Assembly (NCBI GenBank): GCA_030429545.1
Contig: JAUIFF010000010.1
Coordinates: 244,507-308,506, forward strand
Source of the DNA: Polyangia bacterium
GTDB taxonomy: Bacteria; Myxococcota_A; Polyangia; Nannocystales; Nannocystaceae
Length of the DNA stretch: 64,000 nucleotides
Direction: 5' to 3'
Shown here one piece after another: positions 41,353 to 50,708 of this stretch (the stretch's first letter is position 1; the number at the start of each line of letters is the position of its first letter). A model generated the notes under the pieces. The model was not told the DNA's origin and did no database searches. It saw nothing but the letters and a program-made list of their open reading frames with translations. Both the position numbers and the translations under genes were made by a program.

Positions 41353-41540
41353 CCCGCTGCCGTGGAAAGCGTTGTCGCGGCTCGACGGCGGGATGCCACA
41401 GGCATATGACTCAAAAAACCAGTACGGCGACCCGTTCATCGAGAAGTGCATCCGCTCCTACCAGGAGAAGGGTTTTAAGACTGTCTGGCCCACACTTGGA
41501 GCGGTGAAGACCGACGCGAAGCGGATGGAGGAGCAGCTGG
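41353..41540 (+). pseudogene. Unknown gene fragment between IS end and prfC remnant
   Basis: The frame from the IS end onward reads PLPWKALSRLDGGMPQAYDS, then IEKCIRSYQEKGFKTVWPTL, which looks coding, but both ends are broken. No family recognised with confidence. Confidence 0.45.
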
Positions 41541-42152
41541 GCCGAGTTTTTGCTCGATGTTGTCGAGCAACTCGAGCGGCTCCATGCACTCGCGGTCGAA
41601 CTTGTTGACAAACGTGACCACCGGTGTGTCGCGTAGGCGGCAAATCTCGATCAACTTTTCGGTCCGAGACTCGACCCCCTTGGCCCCGTCAATCACCATC
41701 AGGGCCGCGTCGACGGCTGTGAGCACGCGGTAGGTATCCTCGCCGAAGTCGGCGTGACCCGGGGTGTCGAGCAGGTTGACCTGGCACGGAGGATGGTCGA
41801 GATGGTCGGGATGGGGGTACTCAAAACTCATCACCGAAGTCGTGACCGAGATGCCGCGCTCCTGCTCCATCGCCATCCAGTCCGAGGTGGTTGAACGTGC
41901 AGCTTTCTTCGAGCGCACCGCCCCGGCGAGCTGGATCGCCCCCGAGAACAACAGCAGTTTTTCGGTCAGCGTGGTCTTGCCGGCGTCGGGGTGGCTGACG
42001 ATGGCAAACGTCCGCCGGCGGGCGACTTCGGCTGCGATGTTGAGGGAAGGCTCGGTCACGGGCCCCGGGAGTAGCAGACCTGTCGGGAGCACGGAAGACG
42101 GCGGTTGTGGAGCGACACACACCAGCGGCAGTGACCGCGAGAACACGTTCAT
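41541..42152 (-). pseudogene. prfC: Peptide chain release factor 3 gene, 5' fragment
   Basis: The minus frame from ATG 42152 gives the GTPase domain of RF3: AAEVARRRTFAIVSHPDAGK (G1), DTPGHADFGED (G3), NKFDRE (G4), up to ELLDNIEQKLG. It then breaks at about 41541 with loss of the remaining ~60% of the protein. RF3 is normally ~530 residues. A working prfC, if present, must lie elsewhere. Confidence 0.82.
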
Positions 42153-42278
42153 GCTCGGGTCGCCGAACGTGAACCGGCCGCACCACCTGCGGCCCGCCAG
42201 CTCGTCGCAATAGCGAGCTCGCCAAACAATTTGTCTCTCGCGGTGAACCTCAACCGCCGTAGTTGCAACCAAGGAGAC

Positions 42279-43214
42279 ATGAACAACTTACAAAATCTTA
42301 TTCTCAACCCGCTCCTACTCAGTCTAGGTGCTGTGCTCACGCTCGCCTGTGGCGACCCCGCGTCCAGCTCCGGCTCGAATGCGGAGCCCGAGACCGAATC
42401 CGAATCCGAGTCCGTGCCCGTCAACGACGGCATGTGTGATGCGGCGATCCCTGCATGGGCTTTCGACCCGGAAACCGGCGAATGCTATATGTGGGCCTAC
42501 AACGGCTGTGATGGTGTCGTGCCCTTCGACTCGCTTGAATCGTGCCTCGCCGAGTGTGGCGGCGAACCGGCTGAGACGGGCGACACCAGCGGCGAGGATG
42601 ATTGTGGGTGGTCGGAAGAATCACTTGCCTACGACGAGGTCGACCTCAATGGTTTGAGCGCGGTCGCGCTGCTCGCCATCGTCGAACCACAGGCCGGGAA
42701 CCTCACCTACGACAGCGGGGCGACCACCGGCATGGACATCGATGTCGTCTACACCGACGGTGACATCACCAGCCGTCAGCACGTCGGCGACGAGCCCTCG
42801 TGTACTGGACAGAGCTATCTGTTTGTCGAGGTCACCATGCTGCTGAAAACCGCTGATGGGCAGTTCGCCGAGGAGCACCGTGCGATCCTGAAGCAGAGCA
42901 GCGTCGAACCCGATGTCGTCGAGATCGAGGCCATCGATATGAAAACCGACCTGCTCGCAGGTTCCTACCAGCCGCCGGAGGAGATCAACGGTCACGGTCA
43001 AAACGAGTTCGTCACCATTGATCTCAGCCTCCACGGCATCATGGTCGGCCCGGCACGCAACATGTCGTCGGGCAACGACGTCGACCTCGGCCCGGTCCAC
43101 GGGGCGATTTACGGTCAGGGCATGCTCAATGAGCCGGACTGCTCCGACGTCCCGGGAGAAGCGTGCATGGGTGTCTACAGCGACTTCTTCGTCGGTTCGT
43201 TCATCTACGAATAG
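42279..43214 (+). CDS. Lipoprotein with Kunitz-like module
   Basis: ATG 42279 follows AAGGAG. The lipoprotein signal ends in VLTLAC, followed by a Ser/Glu-rich spacer. Residues ~60-105 resemble a Kunitz/BPTI domain (WAFDPETGECYMWAYNGCDG, then SLESCLAEC), but it appears to have fewer than the usual six cysteines at the expected places. The rest (~110-311) is an acidic beta-rich domain with no recognised family. A strong terminator follows the stop. Confidence 0.8.
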   Translation: MNNLQNLILNPLLLSLGAVLTLACGDPASSSGSNAEPETESESESVPVNDGMCDAAIPAWAFDPETGECYMWAYNGCDGVVPFDSLESCLAECGGEPAETGDTSGEDDCGWSEESLAYDEVDLNGLSAVALLAIVEPQAGNLTYDSGATTGMDIDVVYTDGDITSRQHVGDEPSCTGQSYLFVEVTMLLKTADGQFAEEHRAILKQSSVEPDVVEIEAIDMKTDLLAGSYQPPEEINGHGQNEFVTIDLSLHGIMVGPARNMSSGNDVDLGPVHGAIYGQGMLNEPDCSDVPGEACMGVYSDFFVGSFIYE

Positions 43215-43228
43215 ACTCGTCACAAACC

Positions 43229-43258
43229 AAACCGAGGTCGGGACACTGGCCTCGGTTT
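43229..43258 (+). terminator. Rho-independent-like terminator after lipoprotein gene
   Basis: AAACCGAGG (43229-43237) pairs with CCTCGGTTT (43250-43258) around a 12-base loop, 14 bases after the lipoprotein stop. The A/T-flanked stem could act in both directions. Confidence 0.7.
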
Positions 43259-43281
43259 GCGCTTCTCAGACTTGCATAGCC

Positions 43282-43581
43282 TCACTCAACCTTCGTGACC
43301 ACGCCGTAGACCGTCGCAGTCCAGCCGTTGATCTTGCCGAGGTTATTGCCGATCAAGTAGCGACGCTTTTCACCGTGCCCCTGGATGGCCTTGACCAGAT
43401 GCAGGTAGACGTTGCCACGGACACGGCACAACACGGCATCACCCACCTCGGGGATGCGAGCGGGGTCTAGCGTCACGAGCTGGCCGCTGTTGATCCGTCC
43501 GCGCATCGACCCTCCGTGTGGTCGACACTTGCTGACATTGCCGGCGAGTAGCTCGGCGATTGTTCGTTTGGCCCACGACAC
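43282..43581 (-). CDS. S24/LexA-like peptidase-domain protein
   Basis: The 99-residue protein begins with GTG 43581. RPHGGSMRGRINSGQLVTLD contains the G-SM motif of S24 peptidases, and GDAVLCRVRGNVYLHLVKAI, then RYLIGNN, matches the usual strand pattern with the 'GD-VL--' element. There is no N-terminal DNA-binding domain, so it resembles stand-alone S24-like proteins rather than a full repressor. It is convergent with the lipoprotein gene. Confidence 0.7.
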   Translation of the reverse strand: MSWAKRTIAELLAGNVSKCRPHGGSMRGRINSGQLVTLDPARIPEVGDAVLCRVRGNVYLHLVKAIQGHGEKRRYLIGNNLGKINGWTATVYGVVTKVE

Positions 43582-43686
43582 CGCGACACCCCGATTCAGG
43601 TTTTCAACCTACGCGACAATTAAAACGCAAACGGAGCCGCTCGCACAGCTCAAATCACTCCGGCTCGAAGTTCTCCAAGCTCCGAC

Positions 43687-43716
43687 AAAAAAAGCGCCCC
43701 GGAGGACGCTTTTTTG
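43687..43716. terminator. Bidirectional terminator hairpin
   Basis: AAAAAAGCG and CGCTTTTTT form a perfect stem, closed inside by CC/GG pairs, with A and U tracts on the two sides. It lies between the S24-like gene and the next IS end. Confidence 0.65.
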
Positions 43717-43762
43717 CGAGCTGGTCTCCGGGGCTACTCGCCGCGACCCTCGGCCCGGGCAG

Positions 43763-43999
43763 CTGCTCTCCACGTTGTTGACGCGGCTGGGACTTCTGTA
43801 CCCGCCCCGCATCACACCGTCACCCTCGCGCGCATTTTTGCCCTACTGTGAGCCCCATTTTCGCCCCCAGCCCCCTTCGGGTTGCTCCCTCGCCTGTCCA
43901 CGCCCCGCCTTCAGCTCAAGTTCGCCTACGGCGCGACTACGCCGCGTCGGTCGCCGAGACCAACCCAGACGTTTTTCACGGATCAAAGTTCCTATGCGC
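43763..43999 (+). mobile_element. Right-end-only fragment of the IS91-type element
   Basis: About 235 bp match the conserved non-coding right end of the full copy, from CTCTCCACGTTGTTGACG to GTTCCTATGCGC (one change in the terminal motif). No transposase sequence is present. Confidence 0.85.
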
Positions 44000-44955
44000 C
44001 GCTACGTAGCGATGTTGCCAAACGGAGAATTTGTACAGACAGATGATTGCGGTGTCGGTTGGGAAGACCGGGTCTATGGGTGCGATATTTTGGCATTGCC
44101 CGCACGAATGCCTAATGACCAGTGGGCTTCACGTGCCCAGAGTGTGGGCAGGTGAGTTGATTTGCGTGTAGTTTCTACTGGTGATCGAGTCACTTGAAAG
44201 CAGTTAGCAATGATGGTAACCTTCGCTAGACCGCGTCGCATCATATCGTTGACTTCGTGCGCGGACTCGTCTAGGACCAATGCCCGATCAGCTGCCGCCC
44301 GCCGGTAGCAAGACATGGACAAACACCGCGCCCGATGGCACGAAGCTCTCCGAAGACTCATGCCAGAACTGGTCGAGTTATGCTCCGAACGATGTGTCGT
44401 CGGCGGTACCTCGAACACCGAAAGCGGTCGTACGTCTCGAACACCTGCTCAACGAGCTTGTACCCCAGCGCTTTCAGGGTGACGCTAGATTTTGCAGCGT
44501 GAGCCTTCCACGTCAGGCCGGGCAGGAAGTCGCTTCTGTCGACCGTAAATTCTCCGACAGCGTCCGATGTGGCGAGCATGCTGGCATCTGAACCTCGAGC
44601 GACGACGCGATAAAAGTGGTTCACATCCACATCCTGGGTCGCGGCGGTCGTATCGGTGTAGTTTGTTGCACTCCCAGCAGTTACCGTCGCAACGACACTC
44701 GACCCCGCACGCATGCAAACAAGCCTTGAGGGCCAACCTCTCCATCACAATCGGGGATTTCGCCGCCGCGCAGGCCACCGAAGATACGGTGTTACAAGGT
44801 CTTCACTATCTCTTTTATCACCCCATTGTGGTACCCCGAAGATGGATTCTTGTTCACGGATCCCCAGTGGGGTACGGACGCACGACTCGAAGTACCCAAA
44901 CTCTTACGTGAACATGCCGAGATGATTCCTATGACTTGGAGTCAGGAAATGGAAG
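44000..44955. pseudogene. Stretch of gene fragments between two IS copies
   Basis: Nothing intact is seen. On the minus strand about 44440-44714 reads as a fibronectin-III-like piece (AGSATNYTDTTAATQDVDVN, then HFYRVVARGSDASML). On the plus strand about 44800-44955 reads TPLWYPEDGFLFTDPQWGTD followed by KLLREHAEMIPMTW and is cut at the IS left end. These are remnants of different genes. Confidence 0.5.
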
Positions 44956-46730
44956 CTGTTCGTCCGCACATCGTACGCACCTAGGTCCGCTTTCTTCATC
45001 AACTCGCGCTGCCGACGGGCGAGGGCGGTAGGTGGGGAGCCAGGTGGCCGGGGAGCGGGCCGCGGACAGGGAGAGGTAAGCGGCAAGTAGGCGCGAGGAC
45101 TGGGCTCGGGGGTTGGCTCGGCGGGCGCATGGGCGAGGCGGGTGGCTCGCAGTCCGGCCCAGCGCGAGTACGTCCCGCGGACGACGCAGGAGAGCGACGC
45201 GCTCGTCCTCGTGCGCGGCGCGCCGAGCTCGAGGCGTTCACGACCTGTGGTGACTTCGACCAGGGTTTCCTGTTGCTCGCGTGTAGGCAGTGCGGGGAGC
45301 AGGTTCGAGTGCCGTTTAGTTGCAAAGGGCGGGGGACGTGTCCGTTGTGCATGGGTCGAAGAATGTGCGAGACAGCGGCGCTGCTCGTCGACCACCGACT
45401 GCCGGCGGTGCCGTATCGCCAGTGGGTGCTGAGCTTTCCCGGTCCGCTGGCCGTGCGGCTGGGCTACGACAAAGAGCTTGTGGGACAGGTGTGCCGGAGC
45501 TTCACGAACCGGGTCACGCAGGCGCTGCGACGGCAGGTCAAGCGCGAGCATGAGCTCTCCAGCTCACGTGTACTGCACCCCGGAGTTCTCTGTGTTGTCC
45601 AGCGCTTTCGCAACGACCTGGGCCTGTTCGTGCATCTGCATTGTCTTGTGACGGACGGCTGTTTCGAGGAACTCGCCGAAGGTCGGCCTCGATTCCTTCC
45701 AACCGGAGCGCTCACCGAAGACCACCTCGTTCGGGTATTGGTGGCAGTCCACCGTGACCTCGCCGCAGCGCTCGACGAGCCGGCGACCGAGCCCGACGCG
45801 GGTATTGGCGCCTGCGTTCAGCTAGCAAACCGTCGCCAGCTCCGTCTCGTCGCCGAAGCCCCCGTCCCAAACCCATGACCGTTGCCGCCTATGGCATGCA
45901 AGTCCACGCCGCTACCACCGTCGACGGCCGCGACCGTCGTCGTCTCGAGCGTCTGTGTCGCTACATGCTGCGCCCTCCGTTCGCCCAGGACGCCGTCAAG
46001 GCATTGCCCGACGGACAGGTTCGGATGTACTTCAAGCAGCCGACTCGCCAAGGCGCCACTTTCACCGACATCTCCAGAGACCTTCCTCGCCCGCCTTGCT
46101 GCCCTCGTTCCGCCCCCGCGCTTTCACTTGGTGCGCTACTACGGTGTGCTCGCCAATCGTCACAAGTTGAGGCCCCGCATGACCCCGAAAACCGCGGCCG
46201 ATGAGCCCCGCCAACTGTCGTTGTTCGAGCAGCGTGCCGGGCAAGAGTTCGCCTGCATCGGTACCTTGGGTCAGGTCGCAGAATCTCCGCCGCATCGGGT
46301 CCCATGGGCCAAGCTGTTGGCCCGCGTCTTCAAGATAGACATCTCCACCTGCCCGAAGTGCCAGGGTCCCATGCGCATGCTCGACGCGGTCACCGACCCA
46401 GACAAAATCGCCCTCCACCTCCACGGCGCTCGCGCCCCGCCACGGCCGACACCGCCCCAACAACTCCCCATCCTCGCCGGCTGACCCGGTCACGTGCTCG
46501 TTTCCCGCTCTCCACGTTGTTGACGCGGCTGGGACTTGTGTACCCTCGCCGGATCACACCGTCACCCTCGCGCGCATTTTTGCCCTACTGTGAGCCCCAT
46601 TTTCGCCCCCAGCCCCCTTCGGGTTGCTCCCTCGCCTGTCTACACCCCGCGTTTGGCTCAAGTTCGCCTACGGCGCGTCGGTCGCCGAGACCAACCCAGA
46701 CGTTTTTCACGGATCAAAGTTCCTATACGC
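44956..46730 (+). mobile_element. IS91-type element, second long copy (defective)
   Basis: The copy runs from CTGTTCGTCCGCACATCG to TTCCTATACGC and parallels the intact copy throughout, with several indels in the transposase gene. The right end sits inside an older transposase remnant. Confidence 0.88.
45142..46484 (+). pseudogene. IS91-family transposase, frameshifted
   Basis: Compared with the intact gene, this copy lost ~65 bp between two CGTGCG repeats near 45213, one C of a C-run near 45868, and two bases (AC) near 46081. Each shifts the frame, so the zinc, HUH and C-terminal parts lie in different frames. Confidence 0.88.
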
Positions 46731-46862
46731 CTCCTCGCCAGGGTCTTCGCCGTCGACGTGACGGTTTGCTCGAAGTGCGGCGGCAAGATGAGGATCCTCG
46801 ACGACCGCGAGCCGGTCACTCCATATGGTCTAGGGAAAGTGACGGCACCAGCGACATGCCGG
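46731..46862 (+). pseudogene. Older IS91-type transposase C-terminal remnant
   Basis: Directly after the IS end the sequence reads LLARVFAVDVTVCSKCGGKM followed by RILDDREPVTPYGL, a divergent relative of KLLARVFKIDISTCPKCQGP in the intact copy. So the element landed in, or recombined with, a related older element. Confidence 0.65.
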
Positions 46863-46934
46863 TAAGCAGGTCCGCGGTGAGGGGCAGGTGCTGTGCGCCC
46901 GCCCGTGGTCACGGGCAGAGACACGCTCTTGCGG

Positions 46935-47762
46935 TCATTTGTCAATGTATCCAAAATTTTCAAGATGTCGTTTTAGTTCAGGATGTTTTGAGAGTTGGTC
47001 GTTTATGCGCTCAGAATTCTCTGGCCTTCTCCATCTATACATGCTTTGTTTGTCTATGCTGCGCACCTCTCCAAGAGCTCTGAATCTGTGGTATTTCTCT
47101 AGTTGGTGACTCTTGGCCAGGGTGTCCCAGTCGGTGAATCTTCGGTTTTCTTGGTAGGAAATGCCGAGCGTGGACAGTTCACTTTGGACGTTGTTTGGTT
47201 CGGTTACCAATCGCTCGTAACGACAGATAAAAATATTCTTCATGTCTTTCTGGCGGCGACGACGAGAAACGGCGTTAATAGCGTCTGCGTATGCTAATAG
47301 TCCCGGCCCCTTTTTTCTGAGGTCCTCATGGTTTCTCCAGATATATTTACAGTCTGCATCTATGAAGTAGTCGTCGACGCCCATATCTGTTACTGTGCTA
47401 TGTTTTGATAGTAGGATATCTCTTAAATCTCTGATCGTTACTATTAGCGAGACTTCGTCGGGAATGATCTCGTCGCGCGCTCGAAAGATGTCGTACGGCT
47501 GCTTGCTAATAAAGGCGCAGTCTGACACGTTCTTGCCGAGGTAAGGCTGGTTAAAAATGTCAGAGAAAGGACTGTGGAAATCTCTGTTTAGCTTTACCTC
47601 TGGGTCAAAATTGCGTCCCTTGGAGGCGGCTAACATTGCAGGGTAGCCGTATTCCCCTTCGGGGAACCAGTGTGAACTCACAGTCTGCATTAGCAAGGAG
47701 TAGAGAAGTGTACTTCCACTTCTTGGGAAGCCGCATATGACAATGTTGCTAGATTTTTTCAT
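46935..47762 (-). CDS. Sulfotransferase (PAPS-dependent type)
   Basis: The 275-residue protein opens with the PAPS-binding loop ICGFPRSGSTLLYSLL (about 9-24) and has the second phosphate-binding element in IVTIRDLRDILLSKHS. It likely transfers sulfate to a sugar or tyrosine. Its base composition is clearly more AT-rich than its neighbours, which suggests recent acquisition. It is the last gene of a minus-strand sugar-modification set. Confidence 0.87.
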   Translation of the reverse strand: MKKSSNIVICGFPRSGSTLLYSLLMQTVSSHWFPEGEYGYPAMLAASKGRNFDPEVKLNRDFHSPFSDIFNQPYLGKNVSDCAFISKQPYDIFRARDEIIPDEVSLIVTIRDLRDILLSKHSTVTDMGVDDYFIDADCKYIWRNHEDLRKKGPGLLAYADAINAVSRRRRQKDMKNIFICRYERLVTEPNNVQSELSTLGISYQENRRFTDWDTLAKSHQLEKYHRFRALGEVRSIDKQSMYRWRRPENSERINDQLSKHPELKRHLENFGYIDK

Positions 47763-47924
47763 TGACCAATTCGGAAGCGGCTAGAGCGCCGGCGAATTTG
47801 TGCTCGTAGCCTATGCTCAGTTTACAAAGAGAGCAAGGTGCGCGCGGATGAGACGGTGGTGTAGTATTCATCCCGAGAAGACCATTCTTCTATTTGTGCG
47901 CGCGACGAGATTACTGCGGATCAC

Positions 47925-48638
47925 TCAGTATCCCAAGCCGTATCGTGCCAGTAACCTCCCATATAGCGAGTTGACGGACGCGCGGTCCTTATCCAGACTA
48001 TTTCGGCCCCACCAGGTGTTCCAGAGGTGGACCGCATGGCTGCTAGCGAGTTGGCGATCGCTCAGCGCAGAGCTGTGAAATAGCGCCGTGTCCCACCAGT
48101 CAACGGGACAGAAGACCTCGGGCGCGACCACGCGATCGCTCAGCTGGTGCTGGGCTAGGAGTTCAGTGAGCAGTATTGTACCGGACGCGCCCCAGGGCTG
48201 CTCTGCGATCGGATTCGCCGCGCAGAAGCGGTACGCCAACTCCATGATCTGGGAGCCGCGCGGGGCCTTGAGTACGCAGTTTACGAGCTGATGCGACCCG
48301 TCCTTGGTTCTCTCGGACGCGAATACGTGATCGCGCTCAAACTCGAGCGGACGTAGACACACGACGTCCATATCGACCCAGAAGCCACCGTGCTCGTATA
48401 GGAGCTTGTATCGGAACATATCCGCGAAAATTGCGAAGGTTCCGCCGTGCGACGAGAAAACGCGGCTCCGCGGGATAATCGCGGACGCATCTTTTCTCGT
48501 AACCCCATCGGGGAGCTCGCCGAGATCCTCATAAGAGTAGAGGTGGAAGTCGTGACCGTTCGCTACGAACGAGCGGAGACACAGCAGCTCGACCGTCGTC
48601 AGCGGCGCTCCTATCCACAGGCTTCTAACCGTCTCCAT
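47925..48638 (-). CDS. DXD-type glycosyltransferase (GT32-like)
   Basis: The 237-residue protein has the sugar-transferase core LLCLRSFVANGHDFHLYSYE, FADMFRYKLLYEHGGFWVDM and the DMD catalytic motif right after (WVDMDVVCLRP). A C-terminal HLWNTWW is typical of the alpha-1,4-GalNAc/GT32-like family. It uses a nucleotide sugar; the acceptor is unknown. Two bases separate it from the upstream epimerase gene. Confidence 0.85.
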   Translation of the reverse strand: METVRSLWIGAPLTTVELLCLRSFVANGHDFHLYSYEDLGELPDGVTRKDASAIIPRSRVFSSHGGTFAIFADMFRYKLLYEHGGFWVDMDVVCLRPLEFERDHVFASERTKDGSHQLVNCVLKAPRGSQIMELAYRFCAANPIAEQPWGASGTILLTELLAQHQLSDRVVAPEVFCPVDWWDTALFHSSALSDRQLASSHAVHLWNTWWGRNSLDKDRASVNSLYGRLLARYGLGY

Positions 48639-48640
48639 AT

Positions 48641-49525
48641 CTAAACGAATCCTCGTCTCGCTCGCGTCGTTAAGTTGAGGGGGGGGCGCGCTGCGTAGGC
48701 GTCCACCAACTGGCGGATCCCGTCACGCAGCGTGGTCGATGGTCTCCAGTGCTGGAGGATCCAGGGGTCCGGCTGATTTCGCGCGTCGGCCTGCACTGTG
48801 TCCCCCCCACGGCCTCGGATGATATCGGCCCCACCGACGAGCTCCGATACGATCTGCGCGATGGAGTAGACGTCCGTCCACTCGAAGCTCGAGACGTGGA
48901 GCGGGGCGTCTCGCGGAATCTGCCCATACAGACGTGACAGCCGCAGCATGCAGTCGCAGAAGTCTTCCGCGAACAGGAACTGACGCTGCTCGCTGCCATC
49001 GGTCAGCATCTCGATCGCGCCGTGATGTTGAGCCTTGAGGATGAAGTCCGTGATCACGTGTGATTTGTCGAGATCGGCCTCATAGCCATAGACGTTCCAC
49101 AACCTCACGCTGAGGCCGCCGAGCGCGCTCGTGTAGCGCTCTCCGATTGACTTCAGCAAGCCGTAGGGCGAGGAGATCATGTTCGACATCTGGCTCGAGG
49201 CGAAGATGAACGGCGCCCCGGACCGCCGGAGCGCGTCGAAGGCCGCGCTCATCAGCCGAGCGTTATTGTCGATGAACTCGAAGGTGTCCTGATACTTCTT
49301 CAAGTACCGCGCGCCGCCGACGTCAAACGCGAGGAAGTAGACAAAGTCGGCCTCGGCGAGACGCTCGGCGAGCGCGGTGTTGCCCCGTGTCCGCAGATCG
49401 TAGTGCTCGCCGTCAAGGATATCGAAGGCGCTCGCCTCCTCCGATGCGCGTGCGAGGAAGTCCATGAGGTGACCGCCGAGCTGTCCGCGAGAACCGAGGA
49501 CGAGGTGCTTTCTTGACTGGAGCAT
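48641..49525 (-). CDS. NAD-dependent epimerase/dehydratase (extended SDR)
   Basis: The 294-residue protein has an N-terminal Rossmann motif (LVLGSRGQLGGHLMDFL, like GxxGxxG) and the catalytic YxxxK as PYGLLK in ISSPYGLLKSIGERY. WNVYG and FLFAEDFCDCMLRL are standard SDR sugar-enzyme elements. It is predicted to change a nucleotide sugar, but the exact substrate cannot be read. Confidence 0.85.
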   Translation of the reverse strand: MLQSRKHLVLGSRGQLGGHLMDFLARASEEASAFDILDGEHYDLRTRGNTALAERLAEADFVYFLAFDVGGARYLKKYQDTFEFIDNNARLMSAAFDALRRSGAPFIFASSQMSNMISSPYGLLKSIGERYTSALGGLSVRLWNVYGYEADLDKSHVITDFILKAQHHGAIEMLTDGSEQRQFLFAEDFCDCMLRLSRLYGQIPRDAPLHVSSFEWTDVYSIAQIVSELVGGADIIRGRGGDTVQADARNQPDPWILQHWRPSTTLRDGIRQLVDAYAARPPLNLTTRARRGFV

Positions 49526-49537
49526 GCTCTTGTTTAC

Positions 49538-50515
49538 CTACGTCGGTGACGTCGAGCGGGCGTTCTCGACCTGGTCTGCGATCCAGCGGTACGTGGTCTC
49601 CATCCCAGCGCGCAGCGTCGCCGACGGAGCCCAGCCGAGTTCGCGACGAATGAGCCGGTTGTCGGAGTTTCGGCCGCGTACGCCCTGCGGCCCGGCGACG
49701 TGCTTGAGCTCAAGACGCTTGCCCGCGATCTCCATAACCATCCGCGCGAGGTCATTGATCGAGATCATTTCCTCCGAGCCGATGTTCACCGGGCCGGGAA
49801 AGTCGCTCCGCATGAGACGTAGGAGGCCCTCGATACACTCGTCCGCGTACAGGAACGAGCGGGTTTGCTCTCCATCGCCCCAGATCTCGAGCTCGCCACC
49901 ATCCTCGGCATGGGCGACCTTCCGGCAGATGGCGGCCGGAGCCTTCTCACGCCCCCCTCGCCACGTCCCCGCTGGACCAAAGATGTTGTGCAGCCGCGCC
50001 ACGTGAACGGTGACGCCGTGGTTGCGCGCGAAGGATTCATAGACGCGCTCGCTGAACAGCTTCTCCCATCCGTACTCGCTATCGGGCGCCGCGGGGTAGG
50101 CGGATTCCTCCGAGCACTCGGGGTTCTCGGGGTCGAGCTGGTTTCGCTCGGGGTAGATGCACGCCGAAGACGTGAAGAGGACGGCCTGCGTCTTCGCGGT
50201 GGCGCACGCGCGCGCCATGTTCAGGTTGATCAACGCCGAGTTGTGCATGATGTCCGCGTCGTTATCACCGGTGAAGACGAAGCCCGCGCCGCCCATATCG
50301 GCCGCGAGCTGGAACACCTCATCCACGTCGCGCACCGCGTCAGCGCAGACCCTCGCGTCGCGGAGATCGCCGATGACGAACTCATCCGCCACCGATGGCA
50401 CGAACTCGTGCCGCTTCAGATCGACCCCCCGAACCCAATGGCCTTCACGGTGCAGCCGCTTGACCAAGTGGCCGCCGATAAACCCGCCTGCTCCCGTTAC
50501 GAGGGTTCGCCGCAC
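49538..50515 (-). CDS. GDP-mannose 3',5'-epimerase
   Basis: The 325-residue protein shows the full GME pattern: VTGAGGFIGGHL (NAD site), LAADMGGAGFV, SSACIYPERNQL, DSEYGWEK (catalytic Y-x-x-x-K), FGPAGTWRGGREKAPAAICR and GPQGVRGRNSDNRLIRRELG. These blocks are shared with plant GDP-mannose 3',5'-epimerase, which makes GDP-L-galactose from GDP-D-mannose. It heads the minus-strand sugar operon and diverges from the repeat-peptide gene. Confidence 0.9.
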   Translation of the reverse strand: MRRTLVTGAGGFIGGHLVKRLHREGHWVRGVDLKRHEFVPSVADEFVIGDLRDARVCADAVRDVDEVFQLAADMGGAGFVFTGDNDADIMHNSALINLNMARACATAKTQAVLFTSSACIYPERNQLDPENPECSEESAYPAAPDSEYGWEKLFSERVYESFARNHGVTVHVARLHNIFGPAGTWRGGREKAPAAICRKVAHAEDGGELEIWGDGEQTRSFLYADECIEGLLRLMRSDFPGPVNIGSEEMISINDLARMVMEIAGKRLELKHVAGPQGVRGRNSDNRLIRRELGWAPSATLRAGMETTYRWIADQVENARSTSPT

Positions 50516-50708
50516 GTCGACATCTCCGCTTCTGGCCCGGTCGGCCGGTCATGTAGCGAATATACAGGTACCCAGCGGTGCTGACAACGCGCGCGTTCGA
50601 GCGCTCGCTTTCGACCGAATGAAAAAACCTGCTCATAAATGCACGTTCAAACACATCTTGCGACACGTCTGCTTCACCGCTACGCTTATGCGCGAGGGAG
50701 GAGGACCA
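50516..50708. promoter_or_regulatory. Divergent region between GME operon and repeat-peptide gene
   Basis: About 190 bases must hold promoters for the minus-strand sugar genes and the plus-strand peptide/GT41 pair. A strong purine SD (GGGAGGAGGA) lies at the right edge, just before ATG 50709. No operator could be assigned. Confidence 0.45.
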
